A stretch of 10,660 bases of DNA from Puniceicoccales bacterium (GCA_031281635.1 JAITFC010000100.1:1-10660), one strand, 5' to 3'. Shown: positions 1-6,610, numbered from the stretch's first letter. The notes: a model not told the origin generated them from the letters alone. Translations and numbers: made by a program.

Positions 1-2
1 GT

Positions 3-581
3 GATTTCCTCCTCGAGGCGTACGTTGGCCGGGAAGCGGATCCCTATGATTTGGTCCCGACAAGCAGTGCTATCACTGCACTTGCCGTTGGGGATGCTCT
101 GGCAGTGGCATTGATGCGGGCACGTGGCTTTAAGGCGGAAGATTTTGCGCGATTTCATCCGGGGGGACAGCTGGGGCGCAGTTTGCTTCTACGCGTTGCC
201 GATGTCATGCATCCCATTGGTGCCGTGGCAATTGCATCTCCGGAAACACCGATCCGCGACGTGCTCGTTCGCATGACAGAACGCCCCCTCGGTGCTTGCT
301 GCGTGGTTGATGAAAAAAATTATTTAACCGGGATCATAACCGACGGGGACATTCGCCGGCTCGTCCAAAAAACGGAGAATTTACGCGGGATCCGTGCGTG
401 TGATGTATGTCATTCCGCCCCGAGGACTATTGCGGCACAGTGCAAGTTGGGAGCGGCCATCGCCGCCATGGAGTCGGGACCGCGCCAGGTGAGTGTTCTC
501 CCTGTCGTTGACGGTGATGGACTACTCTTGGGCCTCATCCGCCTCCATGACACATCGTTTGGAAAAAAATTTCAACCATAA
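3..581 (+). CDS. kdsD: Arabinose-5-phosphate isomerase KdsD/KpsF, C-terminal part (5' end outside window)
   Basis: KdsD converts D-ribulose 5-phosphate to D-arabinose 5-phosphate, the first step towards Kdo for lipopolysaccharide, in the cytoplasm. The reading frame is open from base 3, so the gene is cut by the window edge; the TTG at 51 is internal. What remains is the tail of the SIS domain (PTSSAITALAVGDALAVAL, then ARGF..EDFA..HPGG.LGR) followed by two CBS domains, roughly bases 205-370 (ending in GIITDGDIRR) and 395-565 (ending in LLGLIRLHD). These blocks match the E. coli KdsD family closely from memory, and the length of the tail is normal. The catalytic part of the SIS domain is upstream and cannot be checked. 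KpsF/GutQ paralogues share this layout, so the exact paralogue is less certain than the family. It shows that the organism makes, or once made, Kdo-containing LPS. Confidence 0.93.
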   Translation, partial: DFLLEAYVGREADPYDLVPTSSAITALAVGDALAVALMRARGFKAEDFARFHPGGQLGRSLLLRVADVMHPIGAVAIASPETPIRDVLVRMTERPLGACCVVDEKNYLTGIITDGDIRRLVQKTENLRGIRACDVCHSAPRTIAAQCKLGAAIAAMESGPRQVSVLPVVDGDGLLLGLIRLHDTSFGKKFQP

Positions 582-655
582 TGGAACTTTTTATGAATTT
601 TTTTGTTGCTAACTCGCTGGAAGTAAGCATGTTAAACAGTTTGGTGGTTTTTTGC

Positions 656-685
656 TTGACGGAGTGGCTTTTTATCTCCTACAAA
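656..685 (+). promoter_or_regulatory. Possible sigma-70-like promoter before the phosphorylase-family gene
   Basis: A TTGACG box (656-661) is followed after 18 bases by TACAAA (680-685), matching five of six and four of six positions of the usual -35 and -10 boxes. It lies in the 186-base gap after kdsD and shortly before a strong Shine-Dalgarno, which is the expected place. The -10 box is weak, so this is only a candidate. The rest of the gap (582-655) is T-rich and holds no clear terminator. Confidence 0.35.
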
Positions 686-696
686 CCCTCTGGAGT

Positions 697-730
697 GAGG
701 AGGAAGGTTCGCATGTTCCGTGCGGACTAG
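697..730 (+). promoter_or_regulatory. Strong Shine-Dalgarno and five-codon minicistron (leader)
   Basis: The purine run GAGGAGGAAGG (697-707) is one of the two best ribosome-binding sequences in the window. The start codon it fits best is ATG at 713, nine bases after AGGAGG, but that frame reads only Met-Phe-Arg-Ala-Asp before TAG at 728-730. A GTG at 720, in the frame of the long gene, overlaps it. The homology-supported start of the gene is further down, at 768. Either translation begins at GTG 720 with a long spacing, or a short leader is translated first and ribosomes reinitiate downstream. The sequence alone does not decide between these. Confidence 0.4.
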
Positions 731-767
731 TGATTCTATGAATTCAAATGGCAGAGGCGGGTTGCGG

Positions 768-2066
768 ATGCCGTGCGCTTTGTTGATTGAAAAGAAGCGT
801 GACGGCGAAGAGTTTTCCGATGAGGAAATTAAGGGCATAGTCGATGCGCTTATGGAGAAGAACTTGCAGGAACATCATTTGGCTGGCTTGCTGCTATCCA
901 TCTATTTTCGCGGTCTATCCGTGGCAGAAACGGCGACACTGGCAGAAGAATTGATGCTTTCTGGAGAGGTACTCAATCTTTCCGACATCAGCCTGCCGAA
1001 AGTGGCTCACTACGCGACCGGTGGCGTCGGCGATAAGGTTCCCCTTGTGCTGCCTGCCATCGCCGCTGCCTGTGGAGTTGCCATGCCTGCAATGCTTGGA
1101 GAGGATGAAGATTTTATCATCGGCACATTGGACAAATTGGGCGCCATTCCAGGATTCAAGCCAGCTGCAGATCTGAAAGAATTCACGAAATTACTGTCCA
1201 AGCATCATATTGCCTACGCACGCAAGCACCCGTCCATCGCCCCCATCGATGAGGTAATTTATAGCATGCGCAAGGAAATCGCTGCAATTCCCTGTCCGCC
1301 ACTCATCGTCGCCAGCATGCTCGCCCGAAAGTCGGCCGAAGGAGCGGAAGGTTTCGTCGTGGACGTGAAGTGGGGAAATGGGTCCTTTATTAAAGATGTG
1401 GAGCAGGCAAAAACTCTGGCACGTTCCATTGCAAGAACTTGCGATGCATTCCAACGCAAATGTGTCGTACTCGTGACGGATATTAACCAGCCGCTTGGCA
1501 ATGCTGTGGGAACTGGTGTGGAAATCGAAGAAGCCGTGCGCTTTCTGAAAACAGAAGAAGGCGAGGAAGATTTCAAACAACTCATTTTACGCCTGGGCAT
1601 GGAAGTGGTACGACTCGGCGGCGTTGCTGGCTCAACACTTTCCGCCAAACAAATGGTGCAGAAGAGTCTATCTAGCGGTGCGGCATTCGAAAAATTCAAG
1701 GAGATTGTGGCGGCACAGGGCGGAGATATTTCCTATCTCGATGACATGGAAAAATTTCCCAAAGCACAATTTGTCCGCAAGTTGCCTGCACCAAAGCGCG
1801 GCTACATTCACACGATCAATGCGGGTATGGTTGCTCGCGGTGTGCGACTCCTGGCAGAACGTCCCGATGGCACATTAGACCCGTCCGTTGGCGTATCGAA
1901 GATTATGAAAGTTGGCGTGCAAATCAAACAGGGCGAACCACTTATGATGATTCACTACAACGACGAACGCAACTTGGAATCTGGCTTGGAATACTTGCGC
2001 AGTGCCTACCGTCTGGCTCCGAAACGCCCCAATAGCGGTGAACTCATCGTAGAACGCATCGCCTAG
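768..2066 (+). CDS. Thymidine/pyrimidine-nucleoside phosphorylase family protein with altered phosphate site
   Basis: Family members split thymidine or other pyrimidine nucleosides with phosphate into base and (deoxy)ribose 1-phosphate. The protein has the full layout of DeoA/Pdp: N-terminal helical domain (IEKKRDG..FSDEEI), central glycosyltransferase domain (ATGGVGDK, GTLDKL..IPGF, VDVKWGNGSF, DINQPLGNAVG) and C-terminal domain (DPSVGV, P...IHYNDE), 432 residues against 440 in E. coli. ATG 768 was chosen because MPCALLIEKKRDG matches the family N-terminus in length, with a weak GAGGCGG at 754-760; GTG 720 would add 16 residues. Base-contacting residues are kept (Arg of MRKEI, Ser and Lys of VASMLARK). 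On the phosphate side, E. coli K84, S86 and S113 align with H81, A83 and L110, and the glycine loop is replaced by acidic GEDED. It may therefore use another substrate or be inactive, so no gene symbol is given. The reading frame is intact. Confidence 0.85.
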   Translation: MPCALLIEKKRDGEEFSDEEIKGIVDALMEKNLQEHHLAGLLLSIYFRGLSVAETATLAEELMLSGEVLNLSDISLPKVAHYATGGVGDKVPLVLPAIAAACGVAMPAMLGEDEDFIIGTLDKLGAIPGFKPAADLKEFTKLLSKHHIAYARKHPSIAPIDEVIYSMRKEIAAIPCPPLIVASMLARKSAEGAEGFVVDVKWGNGSFIKDVEQAKTLARSIARTCDAFQRKCVVLVTDINQPLGNAVGTGVEIEEAVRFLKTEEGEEDFKQLILRLGMEVVRLGGVAGSTLSAKQMVQKSLSSGAAFEKFKEIVAAQGGDISYLDDMEKFPKAQFVRKLPAPKRGYIHTINAGMVARGVRLLAERPDGTLDPSVGVSKIMKVGVQIKQGEPLMMIHYNDERNLESGLEYLRSAYRLAPKRPNSGELIVERIA

Positions 2067-2166
2067 GGACATCGGACAGACTTGTTTGTTTGAGGAGGGC
2101 GTTTCATTCAATTTCCACACACGCAGGTGCGAAAAAAGTTTGACCATTGCAGACGAACGGCCACGC

Positions 2167-3093
2167 ATGGATATGTTGGAATCGGGGCAGGCCAGTCTCA
2201 AAAAAAAAGTGCAGATTTACAACCGCTACTCAGGCAGTTTGGAAGAAGAACCGGTTTGCGGTGAATGGTTTCTGCGTCTCGCCTATGGCACGGTTCTTGG
2301 CCGAATTTTTCAGCGATCGCTGGGGAGTAGGCCGTTTGTCTCCCGAATCGCCGCCTGCTATGCAAAGAGCCGTCGCAGTGCCCGCCGCATCATCCCATTC
2401 TGCGAACACTATGGCATGCGCACCGAGGAGAATCTTCTTCCAGTGGAACAATTTGCAACATTCAATGAATTTTTCTGTCGCCAGTTGAAACCGAGCGCAC
2501 GAACCATTTGCGGAGAGCGAGATGCAATTGTGGCACCGGCAGATGGACGCTATCTTTTTTGTCCTGACCTATCTGCCCAGAAAAAAATTTTCGTAAAAGG
2601 TCGCTATATTAGTTTGCACAAACTTCTTCGCAGCACATCTTTAGCAGAAAAATTTTACGATGGGTGTGCCCTCATCGCCCGTCTGTGCCCGTTTGACTAC
2701 CACCGTTTCCATTTTCCTTGTGACGGCGTCCCCGGAGCTGCCCACCATATTTCAGGATCATTGCACTCTGTACATCCATTTGCTTTGCAACATGTTACAC
2801 CATTTTTTCGCAATAAACGTTATCTGACGCGCATGGTGACCGCATTTGGCGAAATATTGATCATCGAAGTGGGTGCCACATTTGTCGGGTCCGTCACACA
2901 AACCTATGCGGCCCACCGCTATGCCAAAAAAGGCAACGAAAAAGGTTTTTTTTCCTTCGGGGGGTCAACGCTTATCCTCCTCTTGGAGCGTAATATGGCA
3001 ACCCCAAGGGAAGATTTGCAACGTTGGAGTGATCGCGGCATCGAAGTCTACGCGCGCATGGGAGACGCCATGCTCTGGGGCAAATACGGCTGA
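2167..3093 (+). CDS. psd: Phosphatidylserine decarboxylase proenzyme
   Basis: Psd removes CO2 from phosphatidylserine to give phosphatidylethanolamine at the inner membrane. The protein cleaves itself at a GST motif, and the serine becomes the pyruvoyl cofactor. Here the motif is FFSFGGSTLILLL, with the reactive serine codon at 2965-2967 (residue 267), giving a large N-terminal beta chain and a short alpha chain of about 42 residues. VAPADGRY (Asp126) and FDYHRFHFPCDG (His179) carry the other expected residues. The N-terminus IYNRYSG..EEE, FNEFF.RQLKP.AR and the C-terminal RMGDAMLWGKYG resemble the chlamydial enzyme, about 300 residues long. Start ATG 2167 gives 308 residues; TTG 2086 or TTG 2140 are possible earlier starts, and none has a strong ribosome-binding site. 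It follows the phosphorylase-like gene by 100 bases. A phosphatidylserine synthase gene is not present in the window. Confidence 0.93.
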   Translation: MDMLESGQASLKKKVQIYNRYSGSLEEEPVCGEWFLRLAYGTVLGRIFQRSLGSRPFVSRIAACYAKSRRSARRIIPFCEHYGMRTEENLLPVEQFATFNEFFCRQLKPSARTICGERDAIVAPADGRYLFCPDLSAQKKIFVKGRYISLHKLLRSTSLAEKFYDGCALIARLCPFDYHRFHFPCDGVPGAAHHISGSLHSVHPFALQHVTPFFRNKRYLTRMVTAFGEILIIEVGATFVGSVTQTYAAHRYAKKGNEKGFFSFGGSTLILLLERNMATPREDLQRWSDRGIEVYARMGDAMLWGKYG

Positions 3094-3109
3094 TTGCGTT
3101 GGTAGAGCG

Positions 3110-3120
3110 TTCCCCGGGAA
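3110..3120. repeat. Short perfect palindrome in the convergent gap
   Basis: TTCCC-C-GGGAA forms a five-base-pair inverted repeat in the 69-base gap where psd (+) and the gspF-like gene (-) converge. No T-run follows on either strand, so it is a poor terminator. It may be chance. Confidence 0.25.
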
Positions 3121-3162
3121 TATTCTAGATTGCCTGCAGGGACGTTCAAGGTCACTCATCCC

Positions 3163-4410
3163 CTACAATGCTCGGAGTTGTAACGCCTGTGTTAGCGGCA
3201 AAAAGAGCACCATTGCGACGGCGGCGACCATACCGGCAAGGGCGATGGTGATTGCTGGTTGTAAAATTGCGGCCAGCCGTTGAATTTTATTTTCCAAATC
3301 TTCCTCCAAAGAATCCGCTGCCAGTGCAGCCATGCTCGCCAAACGGCCACTGCGCTCACCAACGGCAATGAGCCCGCGCACGGATGCTGGAATTTTCTTG
3401 TATCCGGCAAGCAACTCCCCCAGGAAGACACCCTCCTGCGCTCGCGCCGCGACTCCCGCCAGTAATGCGCGCAACGATTTATTGGCGACTGATTTACATG
3501 ACAATTGTAACGTCTCTGGGAATGGAACAGCATTTCCGAATGCCAGAGAAAATACGCGCAAAAATAAAATAAGTTGTTGCCAGAGAATGAGTTGACCGAA
3601 TAGCGGCAGGCGAAGTGCGAAGGATGCCAGGCGAATGCGACCGCGCTCCGTATGCGCCCAGCCGGCGGTGATAAATGACAGCAGAAGCAGCAAAAGCGTC
3701 AAAAGTAGACAATGCCTGTGCACCGTCGCGAATAATTTTCCAAGCACGTGTGTGAGGTAGGGTAAATGTATTGTTTGTCCTTCGCCGCGAAAGAGAAGCT
3801 GAAATTGCGGGAGAATTTTTAAGGACAGAAAAAAAAGTGCTACGACCGCAACAAAGAAGACGACGAGCGGATAGATGAGTGCGGAAATGGCCCGATTGCG
3901 GTGGCGCAAAGAGCGGCCGCGCGATGCCGAAATGGCCTCCAGAATGGCGGGAAGATTGCCGGACAATTCTCCAGCGCGCACCAATTGTCCGTAGGTTTCG
4001 TCGAAAAATTGCGGATGTAATTCAAGAGCTTCGTGGAGGTAATGCCCGAGACGGAGATCGCGCAAAATTGCTTCCAGGAGAGACCGGCGAGATGCTTCAA
4101 CTGTTTGTTCTAGAAGCAGTTCAATGGCATCAACGAGGGGAATGCCCGCCCGCAAAAGTGTTGACAGCTGTCGCGTAAAGTGCAGCACCCATTCACCGCC
4201 TCCACCGCGAAAAGAATTTTTTACTTTTTGCCATGTACGTCTCCACGAAGGAATTGGCCGCTCCATGAGAAATTCAACGGAGATGTCACGGTCAGAGAGG
4301 ACCTGCCGTGCCGCCGCTAAATTCCTTGCCGAAATCTCCCCAGACTCATAGCCGCCACCCTTCTTTCTGCCCCAAAAGGAAAATGTTCGCAGCGGTTCCA
4401 CCGGCAACAA
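3163..4410 (-). CDS. gspF: Type II secretion / type IV pilus inner-membrane platform protein (GspF/PilC family)
   Basis: GspF/PilC proteins sit in the inner membrane, contact the assembly ATPase (GspE/PilB) and help assemble pseudopilins. The 415-residue protein has the whole architecture: a short N-terminal domain (about residues 5-48), a first T2SSF domain (about 75-175, with RAGELSGNLPAILEAIS), a hydrophobic span at 177-200, a second at 233-250, a second T2SSF domain (about 272-385, with VGERSGRLASMAALAADSLEEDLENK) and a last membrane span at 385-405. The paired E.SG.L motifs in each half are diagnostic. The frame opens right after a TAG with TTG TTG; GTG 4401 is another option, and there is no clear Shine-Dalgarno. 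No gspE, gspG or secretin gene is adjacent, so whether it serves secretion or pili cannot be said. Family certain, exact name less so. Confidence 0.9.
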   Translation of the reverse strand: MLPVEPLRTFSFWGRKKGGGYESGEISARNLAAARQVLSDRDISVEFLMERPIPSWRRTWQKVKNSFRGGGGEWVLHFTRQLSTLLRAGIPLVDAIELLLEQTVEASRRSLLEAILRDLRLGHYLHEALELHPQFFDETYGQLVRAGELSGNLPAILEAISASRGRSLRHRNRAISALIYPLVVFFVAVVALFFLSLKILPQFQLLFRGEGQTIHLPYLTHVLGKLFATVHRHCLLLTLLLLLLSFITAGWAHTERGRIRLASFALRLPLFGQLILWQQLILFLRVFSLAFGNAVPFPETLQLSCKSVANKSLRALLAGVAARAQEGVFLGELLAGYKKIPASVRGLIAVGERSGRLASMAALAADSLEEDLENKIQRLAAILQPAITIALAGMVAAVAMVLFLPLTQALQLRAL

Positions 4411-4564
4411 CTAAAAAAAAATTTCACCGCTTTGTCGATCCCTTTTCGCGGTCGGAAGCGCCATGTTTTGCACGTAAACCAGCATTCCTATCTACCAGTC
4501 CCAAGCCCACAAACTCATCATAAGGGAGATTGCAGAAAAATTTTATGATTATATAATTTCTATT
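4411..4564 (-). other. Gap upstream of gspF-like gene, nothing recognised
   Basis: These 154 bases between the gspF-like start and the small membrane protein hold a run of nine A (T on the coding strand) directly before the start codon and AT-rich sequence near 4540-4564. I see no convincing promoter, hairpin or further gene. Confidence 0.3.
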
Positions 4565-4984
4565 TCACTCCTTTTTTAAGTTAAAATAATCCCCAATAAT
4601 GACTATCAAACCGAGAGATGCGCCAATGGCCCCACCTCCGCCCACATATGCAAGAAAGATGCAAAGCGATGGGAGCGCGGAAAAACCACAGGTAGCAATC
4701 GCTGTACCTATGAGCATACCAAATCCGATGAGAACAACCGCAAACAGTATCGTCTCTTCCAGCGGCGAGAGTGAGGATGGAGACTTAGGCATTCCATCTG
4801 GAAATGACCCATCGGAAGCACGCGCAGCTGGTGCCCGATCTGCAGGTTCAGCGGGATGAGAACTCACTCTCGTAGATTTATTTCTTTCTTTCCCGTATGT
4901 CAACGGAAAATTACAAAAATTTTCCTGGAATTTGCCACTACAAACTGCGCGACTCGCCGCCGCGTTCTGTGTGTTGTGAGACAT
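4565..4984 (-). CDS. Small predicted membrane protein, function unknown
   Basis: I do not recognise this protein. Its C-terminal half is clearly membrane-like: a first hydrophobic segment (LFAVVLIGFGMLIGTAIATC), a short turn, then a second glycine-rich one (FLAYVGGGGAIGASLGLIVI), and a charged end (YFNLKKE). The part before it is polar and rich in Ser, Pro and Ala (PAEPADRAPAARASDGS), looking disordered. ATG 4984 (starting MSHNTQ) gives 139 residues. GTG 5050 would lengthen it and ATG 4792 would leave 75 residues, which cover both helices. No start has a good ribosome-binding site, so the N-terminus is doubtful. It is transcribed towards the gspF-like gene, 154 bases away, and away from the dUTPase gene. 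A partner role in the secretion platform is possible but unsupported. Confidence 0.55.
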   Translation of the reverse strand: MSHNTQNAAASRAVCSGKFQENFCNFPLTYGKERNKSTRVSSHPAEPADRAPAARASDGSFPDGMPKSPSSLSPLEETILFAVVLIGFGMLIGTAIATCGFSALPSLCIFLAYVGGGGAIGASLGLIVIIGDYFNLKKE

Positions 4985-5052
4985 CTTTGAGCGCTCGATT
5001 TTTTTTGCAAAAAACAGTTGACAACGCAGAATTTTGGAAATTGCTACCACCT

Positions 5053-5460
5053 GTGAGTAACGCGGCCGAAGAGGATTGTAGGCATAGATCTTGCAAGCTG
5101 GCTCATCTTTTCGAGTTACAGCGGCGCTTCGGAGAGCGTATTGGACTGCATCTCAACGAGTTAACCGACGAAGAGAAGAAAGATTGGGTGCTGAATTATA
5201 CCCGTGCCATGCAGCAGGAAATTGCAGAACTGGTCGACTCGTTGCCCTGGAAATGGTGGGCAAAATATCAGGAATTCGATCTGCAAAATGCTCGCGTAGA
5301 ATTGGTAGACATTTTTCACTTTGTGATCTCGACGGCCCTGGTCCTCGGAATGGACGAGAATTCTCTCTACGAAGCATTTTTGAAAAAAAACGAAGTCAAT
5401 CACGCCCGCCAGGACAGCGGCTATGCACGAAAAAATCCCGACGATTCAAAACATATCTGA
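5053..5460 (+). CDS. Dimeric (all-alpha, MazG-superfamily) dUTPase
   Basis: This enzyme type hydrolyses dUTP (and often dUDP) to dUMP and so keeps uracil out of DNA and feeds dTMP synthesis. The all-alpha NTP pyrophosphatase pattern is clear: LFELQRRFGERIG, then the metal-binding motifs EIAELVDSLPWKWWAK and ARVELVDIFHFVIS (E..E and E..D), then GMDENSLYEAFLKKNEVNHARQDSGY, which matches the end of the dimeric dUTPase family (Campylobacter, phage and Leishmania forms). The core starts near base 5098. GTG 5053 is my choice because it leaves about 18 residues before LFELQ; TTG 5041 is equally possible. ATG 4897 would add 52 residues that look unlike the family and would overlap the divergent gene. 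A TTGACA box at 5018-5023 lies just upstream but lacks a good -10 partner. The end is at the TGA at 5458-5460. Confidence 0.82.
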   Translation: MSNAAEEDCRHRSCKLAHLFELQRRFGERIGLHLNELTDEEKKDWVLNYTRAMQQEIAELVDSLPWKWWAKYQEFDLQNARVELVDIFHFVISTALVLGMDENSLYEAFLKKNEVNHARQDSGYARKNPDDSKHI

Positions 5461-5603
5461 AAAATTTCAACGAAGTCGGCAGGTCTTTATCTGGATTTAG
5501 GGCAACGCCCAAGTTGTGCACCATGCGCGCGAGTGCGAAATTATTTCGTGCTGGCCGTAAATCCTTCCTTGACATTTGCATTTTTTTCGCAACACACACC
5601 CCG

Positions 5604-5867
5604 ATGAATGTAAATAGGTTAGACTTCAATCCGAATCCCAATGCCGTACAAATGCGTGGGGCATTTTATGTGTGTTGGGGTCTCGTCGCTATCACGACTG
5701 CGCAGCTTGAAAATATATTGCATATGCATCCTTGGGGAAGCGTACTGTCTTTTTTGGGAAAGTGTTGCATTGTTTACGGTTACGGCGTGATCACGGTCAG
5801 TGAGTGCCGGGCACAACAATTGTTCTTTTTCAACGAAATGCCAAACGATGCGGGAATAGAAGCCTAG
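5604..5867 (+). CDS. 88-residue predicted membrane protein, function unknown
   Basis: I do not recognise this small protein. From ATG 5604 it reads a polar, asparagine-rich start (MNVNRLDFNPNPNAVQMR), a first hydrophobic segment (GAFYVCWGLVAITTAQL), a short linker with MHPWG, a second hydrophobic segment (VLSFLGKCCIVYGYGVITV) and a polar acidic tail. Two helices with a short loop are likely. The frame stays open upstream to 5091, but there it only shadows the dUTPase gene, so the start at 5604 is preferred. There is no good Shine-Dalgarno before it. A TTGACA at 5569-5574 could be a -35 box, but no matching -10 is seen. The balanced amino acid composition makes it more likely real than chance. 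Confidence 0.6.
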   Translation: MNVNRLDFNPNPNAVQMRGAFYVCWGLVAITTAQLENILHMHPWGSVLSFLGKCCIVYGYGVITVSECRAQQLFFFNEMPNDAGIEA

Positions 5868-5876
5868 GACAAGGAG

Positions 5877-6002
5877 TGGGGGCGTTTCGCGTCTCGATGC
5901 TATAAAAGCGCAGGAAAATGTTTCCATTTCAGGTCGTTGCATCCACGAAATTCTTTCAAAAAATTTTCTTGCTTTTTCGGCATTTTAGGAGACGCTCCCC
6001 CA
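5877..6002 (+). other. Possible structured RNA or leader element before tRNA-Leu
   Basis: The gap between the small membrane protein and the tRNA has complementary ends. TGGGGG (5877-5882) pairs with CCCCCA (5997-6002), and GCGTCTC (5889-5895) pairs with GAGACGC (5989-5995), separated by an unequal internal loop of six and one bases. Directly inside, GATGC (5896-5900) pairs with GCATC (5939-5943), and GGAAA-ATG-TTTCC forms a further hairpin near 5913-5925. The remaining part (5944-5988) is A/T-rich. The 3' arm ends five bases before the tRNA. I do not recognise a known RNA family: the SRP RNA loop sequence, for example, is absent. It may be a small RNA, a processing structure or chance. Confidence 0.35.
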
Positions 6003-6007
6003 GCAAT

Positions 6008-6092
6008 GCTCAGGTGGTGAAATTGGTAGACACACACGTTTGAGGGGCGTGTGCCGCATGGCGTATGGGTTCGAGTCCCATCTTGAGCACCA
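6008..6092 (+). tRNA. tRNA-Leu, anticodon GAG
   Basis: An 85-base class II tRNA with all arms. The acceptor stem GCTCAGG pairs with CTTGAGC (one G-T pair), the discriminator base is A, and CCA is encoded. The anticodon stem CACGT/GCGTG encloses loop TTGAGGG with GAG at 6042-6044, which reads CTC and CTT leucine codons. The long variable arm has stem GCC/GGC, typical of leucine tRNAs, and the T arm is ATGGG-TTCGAGT-CCCAT. The D arm contains the usual GGTAGAC. Confidence 0.95.
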
Positions 6093-6184
6093 GATTTTAT
6101 TCACGAGGTGGCTGTAATTGACGGTTCAGCGGAGACCGACGGAAGAAGATTGCATTTTTTACCATTGCGGTCTTGGATTGGGAA

Positions 6185-6610
6185 ATGGACGATTTCATTG
6201 ACCTATATCAGGAGACAATCATAGCGCACAGTCGAAATCCGCGCAATTACGGCCCGTTGGAGGATGCCAATCGTTCGGCCGTCGGCTACAATGCCTCCTG
6301 CGGCGATGACATACGCGTGCACCTGAAAATCATCGATGGGAAAATTATTGCGGCGCATTTCACGGGCGAAGGATGTGCCATTTCCAAGGCATCAGCTTCC
6401 ATAATGATTGGAGCCGTCGAGGGAACTAACGTGTTGCAGGCGAAAGATCTTGCGCAAAAAATTATTGCTTCTCTCTCAAAAAGTGACGTCTCCATAGACC
6501 AGGAAGATTTGGGGATTTGTGCTCCATTACTCGGCGTACGGCGGTTTCCCATGCGCGTCAAATGCGCAACTTTGGCTTGGCACGCCCTCGAAGAAGCAGT
6601 AACGTTTTAG
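6185..6610 (+). CDS. sufU: SufU-type iron-sulfur cluster assembly protein (IscU/NifU-N family)
   Basis: SufU-like proteins work with the cysteine desulfurase SufS in Fe-S cluster assembly, as zinc-bound sulfur acceptors or as scaffolds. The 141-residue protein starts DFIDLYQETIIAHSRNPRN.G, the family opening. It keeps the expected metal ligands: Cys and Asp in SCGDDI, Cys in GEGCAISKASASIM, and Cys in RVKCATLAWHALEEA near the end. The GEGCAIS.AS and FP.RVKCA.LAWH.LEEA blocks, and the insertion between the second and third cysteine, indicate SufU rather than IscU. ATG 6185 was chosen because MDDFIDLYQE fits the family; TTG 6173 would add four residues. It follows tRNA-Leu by 92 bases. No sufS, sufB, sufC or sufD is in the window, so it is separated from the operon it often belongs to. 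Confidence 0.9.
   Translation: MDDFIDLYQETIIAHSRNPRNYGPLEDANRSAVGYNASCGDDIRVHLKIIDGKIIAAHFTGEGCAISKASASIMIGAVEGTNVLQAKDLAQKIIASLSKSDVSIDQEDLGICAPLLGVRRFPMRVKCATLAWHALEEAVTF

Noticed and set aside
1191..1699. Long - strand frames inside the phosphorylase-family gene
   Set aside because: They mirror the coding frame on the other strand, with no recognisable motif or ribosome-binding site.
2147..2488. A 113-codon frame overlapping psd in another frame on the + strand
   Set aside because: It is a shadow of psd: composition is unlike a protein and the psd frame carries all conserved motifs.
5018..5046. TTGACA at 5018 as a full promoter for the dUTPase gene
   Set aside because: The -10 position at normal spacing (TTGCTA) matches the consensus poorly, so only a -35-like box can be stated.
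5091..5603. N-terminal extension of the small membrane protein reaching back into the dUTPase gene
   Set aside because: This stretch overlaps the conserved dUTPase frame and reads as arginine-rich shadow sequence; the membrane segments begin only after ATG 5604.
5877..6002. Signal recognition particle RNA in the gap before tRNA-Leu
   Set aside because: The conserved GGAAGGAAGCAGCC-like loop is missing, although the G-rich 5' and C-rich 3' ends look similar at first glance.
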